Below are positions 25,019 to 32,721 of a stretch of DNA of 37,047 nt, in pieces; within the stretch, counting starts at the first letter, position 1, and each line of letters opens with the position of its first letter. The position numbers and the translations under genes were made by a program. A model generated the notes under the pieces. The model was not told the origin of the DNA, did not search any database, and saw only the letters and a program-made list of their open reading frames with translations. The DNA is from Sporomusaceae bacterium UBA1887 (GTDB lineage Bacteria > Bacillota > Negativicutes > Sporomusales > DSM-15969): contig DDHB01000022.1 of assembly GCA_002337925.1 (NCBI GenBank), positions 67,054-104,100 of the forward strand, in the 5' to 3' direction.

Positions 25019-25836
25019 AGTTATTTACCGAACTGGCTCCTTATATTAATGATATTGTTGTTGAAGATGTGGGTATTTCTGTAATTAAAGACGGTGTATA
25101 TACGGCCTATGTTCCCGGTAAATCCTTTGATCTGGGACTAAAAGCCGGAGAGCCGATGAAAGGGCAGGTCAGTGAACAATGTATTAAGACCGGCAGCCGG
25201 GTCATACGCATGATCTCCCGGGAACAATCGGCGTTTGATATTCCCTACATTGCCTGCGCCTATCCGATTAAAGAAGGAAATACCGCAGTCGGTTGTGTTA
25301 TTACTACACAGAATATTACGAATCAGGAAAAGATCCATGCTATTGCCGGAGACTTGGCAGCTTCATCCGAAGAATTTACGGCTAGTATGGAGGAGTTGGC
25401 AGCAGGTGCACAACAGCTGACCACAATTAGTGAGGAGCTTAGTAAACTTGGCAGCGAATTAGCGGAGACGATTCGCCATACCGATGAAATTGTTGCTTTT
25501 ATACGTAATATCTCGCAGCAGACGAATTTATTGGGCCTAAATGCAGCAATTGAGTCGGCCCGAGTGGGCGAAGCAGGCCGAGGTTTTAGTGTGGTGGCTG
25601 AAGAAGTACGAAAACTAGCGGCTGTCAGTGCTGAATCAGTTAAGAATATTAATTTATCCTTACAGAAGACACAGGGATCAATTGCCAAGATGAACGAGAA
25701 AGTAGTTAGTATTGATAGAACAGCTCAGAATCAAGCATCCTCGATTGGCGAAATGGCCAAAAACAGTCAGGGATTAGCAGAAATGGCAGGAGAATTATCC
25801 AGCGTTTCTGAGCAGATGCTGACTGGGTTACCATAA
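24988..25836 (+). CDS. Soluble chemoreceptor-like (MCP signalling domain) protein
   Basis: 282 residues; ATG 24988 follows AAGGAGGTCCT and lies 31 nt inside accC, so translation is coupled. No membrane segment. Residues 1-112 form a small sensor domain (FTELAPYINDIVVEDVGISV to TAVGCVITTQN). From 113 a coiled coil leads to the MCP hairpin tip FIRNISQQTNLLGLNAAIES and RGFSVVAEEVRKLA. The signalling domain is short (about 170 residues). The sensor part resembles the stand-alone protein at 34850-35194. Cytoplasmic MCPs feed CheA/CheW; here it likely senses a metabolite handled by the operon. No methylation enzymes are nearby. Confidence 0.9.
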   Translation: MQRHSGEEIIKLFTELAPYINDIVVEDVGISVIKDGVYTAYVPGKSFDLGLKAGEPMKGQVSEQCIKTGSRVIRMISREQSAFDIPYIACAYPIKEGNTAVGCVITTQNITNQEKIHAIAGDLAASSEEFTASMEELAAGAQQLTTISEELSKLGSELAETIRHTDEIVAFIRNISQQTNLLGLNAAIESARVGEAGRGFSVVAEEVRKLAAVSAESVKNINLSLQKTQGSIAKMNEKVVSIDRTAQNQASSIGEMAKNSQGLAEMAGELSSVSEQMLTGLP

Positions 25837-25840
25837 TAAA

Positions 25841-25876
25841 AAGAATCACTCCGAAAATAGGGGGTGATTCTTTTTC
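25841..25876 (+). terminator. Terminator after the chemoreceptor gene
   Basis: 12-bp stem AAGAATCACTCC / GGGGTGATTCTT (one G-T pair), 8-nt loop, then TTTTT. It closes the pxpA-to-MCP transcription unit. Confidence 0.85.
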
Positions 25877-25954
25877 ATTCTAAAAGAATCCTAAAACTTA
25901 TTTGACATAATAACAATATAGCATTCTCAGAATAAAAATTAGGAGGAAAAACAT

Positions 25955-26233
25955 ATGAAAAAAGTACTGCAGCGTTTTTTAAATGGAGTTTTAGGCCTTA
26001 TTATGACTTTTCTGGTTATGGCATCACCGGTAGCGGCAATTATATATGCGACGGAGCCTGCAGTACTAACGACCTCTTTTAACATAGGGCGGACACCGAT
26101 CAATACTTATGTAACCTCATTCTTGGAGAAGCTGGGAGAGGCTGATGGGCAGGAAGCCTATACTGCTCCACCGGCATCTTCGGCTGACCTACCAAGTTTT
26201 GCCTTGAAAAATCCTAAAACTAATAGAAACTAA
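25955..26233 (+). CDS. Small exported or membrane-anchored protein of unknown function (92 aa)
   Basis: ATG 25955 stands behind AGGAGGAAAAAC. The product starts MKKVLQRFLNGVLGLIMTFL and continues VMASPVAAIIYATEP, a signal peptide or anchor ending near residue 30, followed by a short Ala/Pro/Ser-rich tail of about 60 residues. No family recognised. It lies after a terminator and before the amidohydrolase gene (111-bp gap without a visible terminator), so it may share a transcript with that gene. A plausible role would be exported accessory peptide, but nothing in the sequence shows it. Confidence 0.65.
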   Translation: MKKVLQRFLNGVLGLIMTFLVMASPVAAIIYATEPAVLTTSFNIGRTPINTYVTSFLEKLGEADGQEAYTAPPASSADLPSFALKNPKTNRN

Positions 26234-26344
26234 GGATAGAAGGCGGATATTTCCATTTTACCTTTCAAGGAGAAATAGCATATTTTGCCGAATATACTCG
26301 ATATATCGGTAATGTGTATCTTTGTAAATAAGGTGGTGGAAATC

Positions 26345-27712
26345 ATGTTCGATATAGTGATTGTAAATGGGATACTCATTGACCCTGAGAACCTTACCCG
26401 GACTAATGGTAATATCGGTATCAAGGATGGACAAATTGCCATTATAACAAAAGATGACATTTTGGGAGCCCGGCAGTTTGATGCTTCAGGCAGAATTGTC
26501 TGTCCGGGCTTTATTGATATACACGGACATATCGACCAGGACAATTATTGCGGTGAACTCTCCTTGCGCCAGGGAATTACAACTACTGTCGGTGGTAACT
26601 GCGGTGCAAGTCCGCTGGATATTAATGCTTTCTTCTCGGCGCAGGAGCTGCATGGCTTTATCATTAATCAGGCTGAGATGATTGGTCATTCCATGAGCTT
26701 AAGAGAAGCTGTAGGTGCTGCTAATCCGCTTGAGGCTGCTACTGAAGAGCAATTGGTGCGTATGGAATACTTGGTGGAACAAGCCTTTGAAGAAGGGGCC
26801 TGCGGTCTTTCTCTGGGGCTCGCCTATGCCCCGGGCAGTTCGAATGACGAGATCATGCGGCTAAGCCAGCTTGCTGCAAGATATGGCCGGATTGTAGCAG
26901 TAGATACACGGATGATTACCAGCAGCGATATGTACTCTTTGGTTGAGGCAGTAGAAATTTCCCGGCAGACGGGTGCCAGGGTACAAGTATCGCATCTCGT
27001 ATATCAGTATGGTACAGGTATGATGGATGAAGCGCTGGCAGTAATCAACAGGGCCAGGGCACAAGGGGTGGATATCCGCTTTGACAGTGGCATGTATACC
27101 CAATGGGCAACTCATATCGGTGCTGTACTTTTTGATGAAGAATATATGGAAGTGAATGGCTGGAAGCTTGAAGATATTTTGGTCATTACCGGTAAATACA
27201 ATGGTCGCCGCTTAACAATGGATATTTACCGTGAGCTGCGAGCCACTGCCCCTCATACTGCAGTAGTTGTTTTTACCGGTATTGAAGAAGAGATTTATAT
27301 GGCTCTTAATCACCCCTATGCGATGCCTTCTACCGATACGGGTGCCTATGATCCCGGTGAAGGACATCCGCAAATTGCCGGCAGCTTCCCCCGGTATTTC
27401 CGTAAAATGGTTGTAGAGCGTTACGAGCTGAATCTTATGGAAGCAGTTCGTAAAGCAACTTTGCTGCCAGCCGAAACGCTAGGCTTTACGACCAAGGGCC
27501 GTTTGAGAGTGGGGATGGACGCCGACCTTGTAGTATTTGATATTCATGGAATTACGGACAAGGCGGATTTTGGACTGCCCGATGCTTCGCCGGAAGGAAT
27601 CGATTATGTTTTTATCAATGGCAAACTTGCTTTAGCTAAAGGGGAAGTCATTGATACCCGTGCTGGCAAAGCTATTCGCTGCACGAAACCGGTATATGAT
27701 TATCAGATATGA
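26345..27712 (+). CDS. N-acyl-D-amino-acid deacylase-like amidohydrolase
   Basis: 455 residues from ATG 26345, behind AAGGTGGTGG; a TTG-started frame from 26285 has no ribosome site. N-terminus FDIVIVNGILIDPEN, metal site PGFIDIHGHIDQ (His60, His62), VGGNCGASPLD with Cys86, VQVSHLVYQYG, MPSTDTGAY and C-terminal GRLRVGMDADLVVFD are features of the D-aminoacylase branch of the amidohydrolase superfamily (COG3653 type). Such enzymes split N-acyl-D-amino acids; related members act on cyclic imides or dipeptides. Next to 5-oxoprolinase genes an amide-type substrate is plausible. Exact substrate unknown. Confidence 0.85.
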   Translation: MFDIVIVNGILIDPENLTRTNGNIGIKDGQIAIITKDDILGARQFDASGRIVCPGFIDIHGHIDQDNYCGELSLRQGITTTVGGNCGASPLDINAFFSAQELHGFIINQAEMIGHSMSLREAVGAANPLEAATEEQLVRMEYLVEQAFEEGACGLSLGLAYAPGSSNDEIMRLSQLAARYGRIVAVDTRMITSSDMYSLVEAVEISRQTGARVQVSHLVYQYGTGMMDEALAVINRARAQGVDIRFDSGMYTQWATHIGAVLFDEEYMEVNGWKLEDILVITGKYNGRRLTMDIYRELRATAPHTAVVVFTGIEEEIYMALNHPYAMPSTDTGAYDPGEGHPQIAGSFPRYFRKMVVERYELNLMEAVRKATLLPAETLGFTTKGRLRVGMDADLVVFDIHGITDKADFGLPDASPEGIDYVFINGKLALAKGEVIDTRAGKAIRCTKPVYDYQI

Positions 27713-27719
27713 ATAACTA

Positions 27720-27749
27720 TTGACTTTCAAAATGACTTCGTGTTATTCT
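27720..27749 (+). promoter_or_regulatory. Possible promoter of the yeiH-like gene
   Basis: TTGACT (27720-27725) lies 18 bp before TATTCT (27744-27749). It begins seven bases after the amidohydrolase stop. Confidence 0.4.
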
Positions 27750-27773
27750 AAGGTGAATTAAAGATAGTGCTGA

Positions 27774-27839
27774 TTGGAAAAACCAAAGGCTTAAATCGTC
27801 TGCAAATGCAGGCTGTTTATCCTTTGGTTTTATTTTTTT
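27774..27839 (+). promoter_or_regulatory. Terminator hairpin in the yeiH leader with a competing hairpin
   Basis: AAAACCAAAGG (27779-27789) pairs with CCTTTGGTTTT (27821-27831) and is followed by ATTTTTTT; the loop contains a smaller CTGCA/TGCAG hairpin (27800-27811). TTGG (27774-27777) can instead pair with CCAA (27783-27786), which would break the terminator stem. It ends 21 nt before the yeiH-like start. It may simply end the amidohydrolase transcript. Confidence 0.55.
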
Positions 27840-27860
27840 CAGCAAATAGGAGGTAGTAAA

Positions 27861-29186
27861 ATGAGTGGAAGCAAGTGGTACAAAAAAGAAGATTACTGGG
27901 CAATCGTAATTGGCTTCGGACTTATTGTGTTAGTTACACTGGCGTTTTTGGCCGGAAGCGTCAGCATATTTAAGACAATGGCTGTTAATATTGGTGGGTG
28001 GTCATCAGATCTTGCAAAATTAGCTGGCATTCTTACCAGTTCATCTTTTGGACTTATAGCATTATTGGCTTTCTTTTTAGTGGTATATTCAATTGGTGTA
28101 AAAGTGATGGGACAAAGCGTTCCTAAGTTTGTTGGCGGGTTTATAGCACTATTTCTTTTTTCTGTACTTATTACTACATTAGGTGCTAATAAATTTATTA
28201 AGGATTGGCAGCTGGAAACACCAGTCCTGGCTTTGCTTATTGGCTTAATTATCGGTAATATCTTCAAACTGCCTGAATGGTTCCATGCAGGCTTACGTAC
28301 GGAGCTTTATGTGAAAACAGGGATCGTTTTAATGGGGGCGACATTGCCGCTCACAGTGATTCTCCAGGCTGGTCCTGTAGCAATTCTGCAGGCTGCCATT
28401 GTTTCGGTTATTACTTTTGGTTCTATTTATTTCGCGGCAACAAAACTGTTCAAGCTTGATCCCCGCTTTGGGGCAACTTTGGCAGCCGGTGGATCAATTT
28501 GCGGTGTATCTGCTGCAATTGCCATCGGCGGGGCTTGCCGGGCAGAGAAAGAACATGTCTCGGTCTCTATCTCAATGGTTATTATCTGGGCTGTGGCAAT
28601 GATCTTTCTCTTACCGTTATGGGCTAAACTGCTCGGACTTGATCCTGGACCGGCCGGAGCCTGGATCGGTACTTCCGAATTTGCCGATGCAGCCGGTTTT
28701 GCGGCAGCAGAAGCAATTGGCGATGAACGGGCTGTAAAAGCATTTACGCTAATGAAAGTGATTGGACGGGATATGTTTGTTGGGGTTTGGGCGTTGCTAG
28801 TGGCAGTGCTGTCTGTTACCGTATGGGAGAATAAGAGCAAAGCAGAAGCTGAAAAAATTGATGTGGCAGAAATTTGGAGAAGGTTTCCCAAATTTATATT
28901 AGGCTTTTTTGCAGCCTCTATTTTAGTAAGTTTTGTTATTGCCAGTCTGGATCCGAAAACGGCTGCTCAGTTTTCTAAGGATGCTATTGGGCCTTTAAAA
29001 ACTTTCCGCGGCTGGGCGTTCACCTGGACTTTTCTATCCATCGGGTTTACCACCCGCTTTAGAGAATTATCTACGTTTGGCTGGCGCCCATTAGCCGCAT
29101 TCGCGGTAGGTGTTGCGATCAATGTACCGCTGGGGTATGTTTTATCCAATTTAGTGTTTGTAGAGTATTGGCTGGGAATTAAGTAA
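27861..29186 (+). CDS. YeiH-family (UPF0324) putative anion exporter
   Basis: 441 residues behind AGGAGGTAG. About eleven hydrophobic segments. Typical blocks: VLALLIGLIIGNIFKLPEWF, the GSICGVSAAIAIGGACRA motif near the centre, GTSEFADAAGFAAAEAIGDE, and FLSIGFTTRFRELSTFGWRP at the C-terminus. The family (Cons_hypoth698) is annotated as putative sulfate exporter, often without proof. This version is about 100 residues longer at the N-terminus than E. coli YeiH. It is preceded by a terminator-like leader and overlaps by one base with the next gene, so the two form a unit. Confidence 0.88.
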   Translation: MSGSKWYKKEDYWAIVIGFGLIVLVTLAFLAGSVSIFKTMAVNIGGWSSDLAKLAGILTSSSFGLIALLAFFLVVYSIGVKVMGQSVPKFVGGFIALFLFSVLITTLGANKFIKDWQLETPVLALLIGLIIGNIFKLPEWFHAGLRTELYVKTGIVLMGATLPLTVILQAGPVAILQAAIVSVITFGSIYFAATKLFKLDPRFGATLAAGGSICGVSAAIAIGGACRAEKEHVSVSISMVIIWAVAMIFLLPLWAKLLGLDPGPAGAWIGTSEFADAAGFAAAEAIGDERAVKAFTLMKVIGRDMFVGVWALLVAVLSVTVWENKSKAEAEKIDVAEIWRRFPKFILGFFAASILVSFVIASLDPKTAAQFSKDAIGPLKTFRGWAFTWTFLSIGFTTRFRELSTFGWRPLAAFAVGVAINVPLGYVLSNLVFVEYWLGIK

Positions 29187-29512
29187 TGGAAAGGCCAATT
29201 GTTAATCATGTTACTCTCATACGAATAGGCTTGAATGCAAATTTAGCCCTTGACCTGGGTACTCTTGCCGAGGGGCCTCATCGGCTGCGGGAGGCTGGTG
29301 TTTTAGCAAAAGCGCATTATGATAAGCTTGCTGCCATGATGGAAGCGTTGGCGGAATTGGAGTTTGTTTTCTCTACCGATAAAAATTATCTCTATGGCAA
29401 GTCAGAAACTGTCGGAGCCCGTGAATCCAAAGAGTACTTGCTGGCAAAAGGGTTTCAGGATCAGGATTTTCAAATTCATCTCGAATATAGCCGGGGTTGG
29501 GGAATGATGTAG
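29186..29512 (+). CDS. Unknown protein co-translated with the YeiH-type gene (108 aa)
   Basis: ATG 29186 shares a base with the preceding TAA, so translation should be coupled. The 108-residue product starts MERPIVNHVTLIRIGLNANL and has an alpha/beta look with helices around HRLREAGVLAKAHYDKLAAMM and a basic/acidic C-terminal part ending EYSRGWGMM. No membrane segment or known motif. A small cytoplasmic partner for the transporter is conceivable, but I do not recognise the family. A strong terminator follows. Confidence 0.7.
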   Translation: MERPIVNHVTLIRIGLNANLALDLGTLAEGPHRLREAGVLAKAHYDKLAAMMEALAELEFVFSTDKNYLYGKSETVGARESKEYLLAKGFQDQDFQIHLEYSRGWGMM

Positions 29513-29517
29513 GCAGC

Positions 29518-29558
29518 AAAGGAACTATGGTAACGTAAGTTTGCCATAGTTCCTTTTT
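29518..29558 (+). terminator. Terminator after the 108-aa gene
   Basis: 13-bp perfect stem AAAGGAACTATGG (29518-29530) with its complement (29544-29556), then a T-run. It marks the right end of the cluster. Confidence 0.9.
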
Positions 29559-29813
29559 GCTAAATGAGGAAATGCAACGTTTGAGCGATAGCGAGTTTAC
29601 GAATTTTAGTAAGTCAGTAGTTTTCCAAGGCTATTGGAAGATAGGCCTAGACTTTTGCTCCTTTTGTGGCAATGACAAAAGGAGATAGCAGGTTCTTTCT
29701 TATTGTAATAATTCCTTGATCAGGTAATGCTATCAATACTACTTGTACGTTACTTTTACACTGGGACAGCGTTACTTAATTTAAAGGCAATATTACTTAT
29801 GTGGAGGACTCAA
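29559..29813. other. Intergenic region upstream of the lipoprotein gene
   Basis: No gene seen. Two inverted repeats occur: TTCCAA (29623-29628) with TTGGAA (29634-29639), and CTCCTTTTGT (29658-29667) with ACAAAAGGAG (29675-29684). They could be operator sites or short RNA hairpins. No T-run follows them. No convincing -35/-10 pair was found. Confidence 0.4.
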
Positions 29814-31079
29814 ATGAGCAGACGGAATCAAATGATAGTTATGGCAGCATTACTGATTATCTTAGCCAGCCTGTTAAACGGCTGTGCAAGCAAAGCCCCC
29901 AGTCCTATTCAGGATACTGCCAAGCAAGAGCAGGCTATTATGGAAAAGTTTACGAAGATGATAGAAGATCAAAACAGTACAGCGGCTCAAGTTGTCCAGT
30001 ATATTGATGCAAATCACAGTGCAGTATCTAAGGAAAATGCGGTAGTAATGGCTAGCGGGCTTGAACAGAAGCAAAAAGCTGGACTTCCTGATATCGAGAA
30101 GCGCTTTGCCGATGATGAAGCCTTACAGGCAGCCTTGGCCAGGGCGCACCAAAAGAGCGGCTCAACTGATTATACGAATGCTGTTGAAGACACTGCTGTA
30201 AAAGAGCGCCTGGCGGCAGCTAAAAATAGCGGATATAAAATAGAAACGGCTGAAGGAATGTATTATCCGGTAATTGATTATGAAATGTATAAAAAATACC
30301 AGTCTAATTTAACACCCGATTTTGCTGCATATATTGATATTATGGCGGTAGAATCCCAACAGCCTCCTGCTAAAGATGCGGCGCTCAGAATAAGCTGGGA
30401 CGAATTAATTAAACGGACATTAGCACAGGAGAGGTATCTTGCTCAATATCCTGACTCACCTAAAACTACAGAGATAAAAATGCTGCTTAACAAGTATGCA
30501 ATGTTTGCCTTGTACGGTACGAATAATACACCTTTATTTGACTACGATACTAAGCAAATGGCCGCTGAGGCAAAAAAAGGTTACCTTGAGACGGCGTGGG
30601 ATGATAAAAACGGTGTTTTTTCTAAAACGATGAGGCAATATGTAACAGTATTGAAAAAAAATGATGAAAGCTTAACAAGGCAAGTACGGGAATTCCAGAA
30701 TCAATCCTCCCAAGAGATTACTATGGCGATGAATCGTTATTATGTGGCAGGCTTTGATGATGCTGCTCAATTTGAGGCAGTCTTTACCAGGCTGCAGGGG
30801 CTGGTTGCTGTCGGCAATAAAGAATCGGTAGCCGATTATATTCTGTATCCATTGAATGTTTACTCCCAGGGTGTGCCAACAACCTATACATCCAGAGAAG
30901 AGTTGCTAAAAAGCTATGACACCGTTTTTACGGCAATAGTAAAAGAAGCTTTAGCCAAACAGAAAGTAAATGAAACCTTTGTTAACTACAAAGGAGTTAT
31001 GGCAGGCAGTGGTGAGATTTGGTTTACCCAGTCTGATGATTTAAAGTATCGTTATGGGATTTTGGCTATCAATAAGTAA
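29814..31079 (+). CDS. Lipoprotein of unknown function
   Basis: 421 residues from ATG 29814, behind GTGGAGGACTC; a longer frame from 29727 has no ribosome site. The N-terminus MSRRNQMIVMAALLIILASL with LNGC lipobox (Cys24) is a lipoprotein signal. The mature part is soluble, mostly helical and rich in Lys, Gln and Ala, with repeats of acidic/basic stretches; LAQYPDSPKTTEIKMLLNKY resembles a helical-repeat segment. No catalytic motif or family recognised. It would be anchored to the outer face of the cytoplasmic membrane. It is a single gene with its own terminator. Confidence 0.82.
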   Translation: MSRRNQMIVMAALLIILASLLNGCASKAPSPIQDTAKQEQAIMEKFTKMIEDQNSTAAQVVQYIDANHSAVSKENAVVMASGLEQKQKAGLPDIEKRFADDEALQAALARAHQKSGSTDYTNAVEDTAVKERLAAAKNSGYKIETAEGMYYPVIDYEMYKKYQSNLTPDFAAYIDIMAVESQQPPAKDAALRISWDELIKRTLAQERYLAQYPDSPKTTEIKMLLNKYAMFALYGTNNTPLFDYDTKQMAAEAKKGYLETAWDDKNGVFSKTMRQYVTVLKKNDESLTRQVREFQNQSSQEITMAMNRYYVAGFDDAAQFEAVFTRLQGLVAVGNKESVADYILYPLNVYSQGVPTTYTSREELLKSYDTVFTAIVKEALAKQKVNETFVNYKGVMAGSGEIWFTQSDDLKYRYGILAINK

Positions 31080-31086
31080 TCATATG

Positions 31087-31124
31087 AAAAAAGCTGCTCA
31101 GCCTTCGGGAAGAGCAGCTTTTTT
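31087..31124 (+). terminator. Terminator after the lipoprotein gene
   Basis: 13-bp stem AAAAAAGCTGCTC / GAGCAGCTTTTTT with a 12-nt loop and T-run, eight bases after the stop. Confidence 0.9.
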
Positions 31125-31149
31125 ATAGTTCGCGTTTTTTTTTTTTCTT

Positions 31150-31185
31150 AAAATTCATCGAAAATTCAAAAGTGCTTGGTATACT
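31150..31185 (+). promoter_or_regulatory. Direct-repeat promoter of the Met-rich protein gene
   Basis: AAAATTCA occurs twice (31150-31157 and 31161-31168) with an 11-bp period, just upstream of a -10-like TATACT (31180-31185); no normal -35 box is present. Direct repeats with this period at the -35 position are how PhoB/OmpR-type regulators bind. Confidence 0.5.
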
Positions 31186-31220
31186 AAGCAAAACAAAGCA
31201 ACTAATAGGGAGGAAGAACA

Positions 31221-31643
31221 ATGAATAGAAAAATCATACTCTTAGTGATAGGTGGGGTGTTGGTTTCGTCCGTTGCTTTTGGTGTATCCAGTATGACAAA
31301 TGCAGCTGAGAAAAATCAAACACCAGCCATGGTGCAAAGCGGGCATATGATGGAATCAATGGACGCCAAAGCAATGGCTGATAGGATGAACTCACCTCAG
31401 ATGCAGGAACAATGTGCTGTAATGATGCAAAGCCCTGAAATGCAGCAGGCAATGAAAAATATGTTGCAAACACCGCAAATGCAAAGTGTCATGAAACAAA
31501 TGCTGCAGCAGGATATGGGATTTCACCAGGTAATGTCTGACCTGGTTAACTCAGTGGATATGAGCAGCGATCATAGTATGCCGTCAACTGTGATGAATGG
31601 CGGAGCTCAAATGAATGATCATAACAGCCATCACGGTAACTAG
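31221..31643 (+). CDS. Exported methionine-rich protein, probable metal binder
   Basis: 140 residues behind GGGAGGAAG. Signal peptide MNRKIILLVIGGVLVSSVAF to about Ala29, then a mature chain with about 22 Met, plus His at the C-terminus (DHNSHHGN). The centre has three imperfect 12-13-residue repeats beginning SPQMQ, SPEMQ and TPQMQ, each with Met every three or four positions, like amphipathic Met-rich helices. Met-rich exported proteins commonly bind Cu(I) or Ag(I). One Cys (CAVMM) is present. A two-component system with a Met-rich sensor loop follows. Metal binding is inferred from composition. Confidence 0.75.
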   Translation: MNRKIILLVIGGVLVSSVAFGVSSMTNAAEKNQTPAMVQSGHMMESMDAKAMADRMNSPQMQEQCAVMMQSPEMQQAMKNMLQTPQMQSVMKQMLQQDMGFHQVMSDLVNSVDMSSDHSMPSTVMNGGAQMNDHNSHHGN

Positions 31644-31646
31644 ATA

Positions 31647-31684
31647 GTGAAAAACACCCCCAATGATTTGGGGGTTATTTTCAC
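31647..31684 (+). terminator. Terminator after the Met-rich gene
   Basis: 17-position stem with two mismatches around ACCCCCAA / TTGGGGGT, loop TGAT, and T-rich right arm, three bases after the stop. Confidence 0.75.
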
Positions 31685-31698
31685 TCGTGACAGCAGTA

Positions 31699-31779
31699 TT
31701 AATTTAGTTGCAATATCCGGTTGACGCGATATAAGAAGAAAAGATAACCTACTAGGAACAAAATGCTAAGCTCTTCCAT
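31699..31779 (-). CDS. Small membrane peptide (26 aa), divergent from the two-component genes
   Basis: ATG 31779 is 8 nt after GGGAGG. The frame encodes MEELSILFLVGYLFFLYRVN and RILQLN: a single hydrophobic helix flanked by acidic and basic ends, a layout typical of bacterial membrane miniproteins. It is too short for usual gene finders. It lies between the Met-rich gene and the response regulator, on the opposite strand. It could modulate the sensor kinase, but only position suggests that. Region 31780-32025 otherwise holds no gene. Confidence 0.5.
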   Translation of the reverse strand: MEELSILFLVGYLFFLYRVNRILQLN

Positions 31780-31926
31780 AGGGGCATCCTCCCTGTTTCA
31801 TAGAAGTAAAGTTGAGTATCTTTTGATTTTAGCAATGGTTCTTTAGATTTTTCTTTGAAAGTTTGCAGAGGACAAGGCAAGCACAATGTATAATCGCTGT
31901 TCGGGTGTATAATAAGGGTAAGTGTC

Positions 31927-31955
31927 TTGACAAAGTTATGAATTAGAATTAGACA
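31927..31955 (+). promoter_or_regulatory. Possible promoter of the two-component operon
   Basis: Perfect TTGACA (31927-31932), 17 bp, then TAGACA (31950-31955), a poor -10. Two TATAAT-like sites lie further upstream without -35 boxes. Confidence 0.35.
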
Positions 31956-32025
31956 GTGCAAAAAAAGATACGCTGCTAAGCTAAGATTTAACTTTGCTAA
32001 GACACTAGGCTGAAAAGGAGAAAAA

Positions 32026-32721
32026 ATGATGCAGCCAACCGTTTTGATTATTGATGATGACAGTAAGCTCACTCAGTTGGTACAAACTTATTTTTTGAAA
32101 GAGAATTTTAGCACATATATTGGTCATGATGGCTACCAGGCTCTTCAATTGGTGCGGGAGAAGAAGCCGGATATTGTTATTCTTGACCTAATGCTGCCTG
32201 GTTTGAATGGCTGGGAAGTTTGCCGTCAAATAAGAAAAGAAAGCGATGTTCCGATTCTAATGCTGACTGCCCGGGATGAAGAAAATGACCGGTTAGTTGG
32301 TTTGGAAATGGGAGCTGATGATTATGTGACTAAGCCATTTAGCCCGCGTGAAGTTGTTGCCAGAGCAAAAGCTATTTTGCGACGGACACAGAAGGGCAGT
32401 TCTAAAGAAATTCAGCTCAAGGTCGGCGATTTAATCATCGACCGGGAGCGCCATTTAGTGCTGGTGGGAGCTGAGCCGTTGGATCTGACACCAACTGAGT
32501 TTAAAATTATCGAATTGCTTGCTGCCAACAGAGGGCGGGTCTTTTCACGGCTCCATATTGTTGAGCAGGTACAAGGGTATACTTTTGACGGATATGAACG
32601 TACGATTGATGCCCACATAAAAAACCTGCGCCGTAAGCTAGCTGGTCATTCTTGTAATCCACAACTTATTCAAACTGTATATGGCATAGGCTATAAAATA
32701 GCTGGTGACGAATATGCGTAG
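32026..32721 (+). CDS. OmpR-family response regulator
   Basis: 231 residues behind AAAAGGAG. Receiver domain with acidic pocket IIDDDS, phospho-acceptor Asp54 in IVILDLMLPGLNGW, the Thr in MLTARDEEND and Lys in YVTKPFSP. C-terminal OmpR winged helix (about 130-228) ends YTFDGYERTIDAHIKNLRRK and TVYGIGYKI. The sensor kinase gene starts within its last codons, so the two are coupled. The Met-rich exported protein upstream, with direct repeats in its promoter, is a likely target. Confidence 0.95.
   Translation: MMQPTVLIIDDDSKLTQLVQTYFLKENFSTYIGHDGYQALQLVREKKPDIVILDLMLPGLNGWEVCRQIRKESDVPILMLTARDEENDRLVGLEMGADDYVTKPFSPREVVARAKAILRRTQKGSSKEIQLKVGDLIIDRERHLVLVGAEPLDLTPTEFKIIELLAANRGRVFSRLHIVEQVQGYTFDGYERTIDAHIKNLRRKLAGHSCNPQLIQTVYGIGYKIAGDEYA

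Noticed and set aside
28427..28891. 154-aa antisense frame inside the yeiH-like gene, and 27893-28267 likewise
   Set aside because: Long antisense frames mirror the strong codon pattern of the membrane protein; no ribosome sites.
29658..29684. 10-bp inverted repeat as a terminator or riboswitch
   Set aside because: No T-run and no recognisable riboswitch core; kept only as an unassigned repeat.
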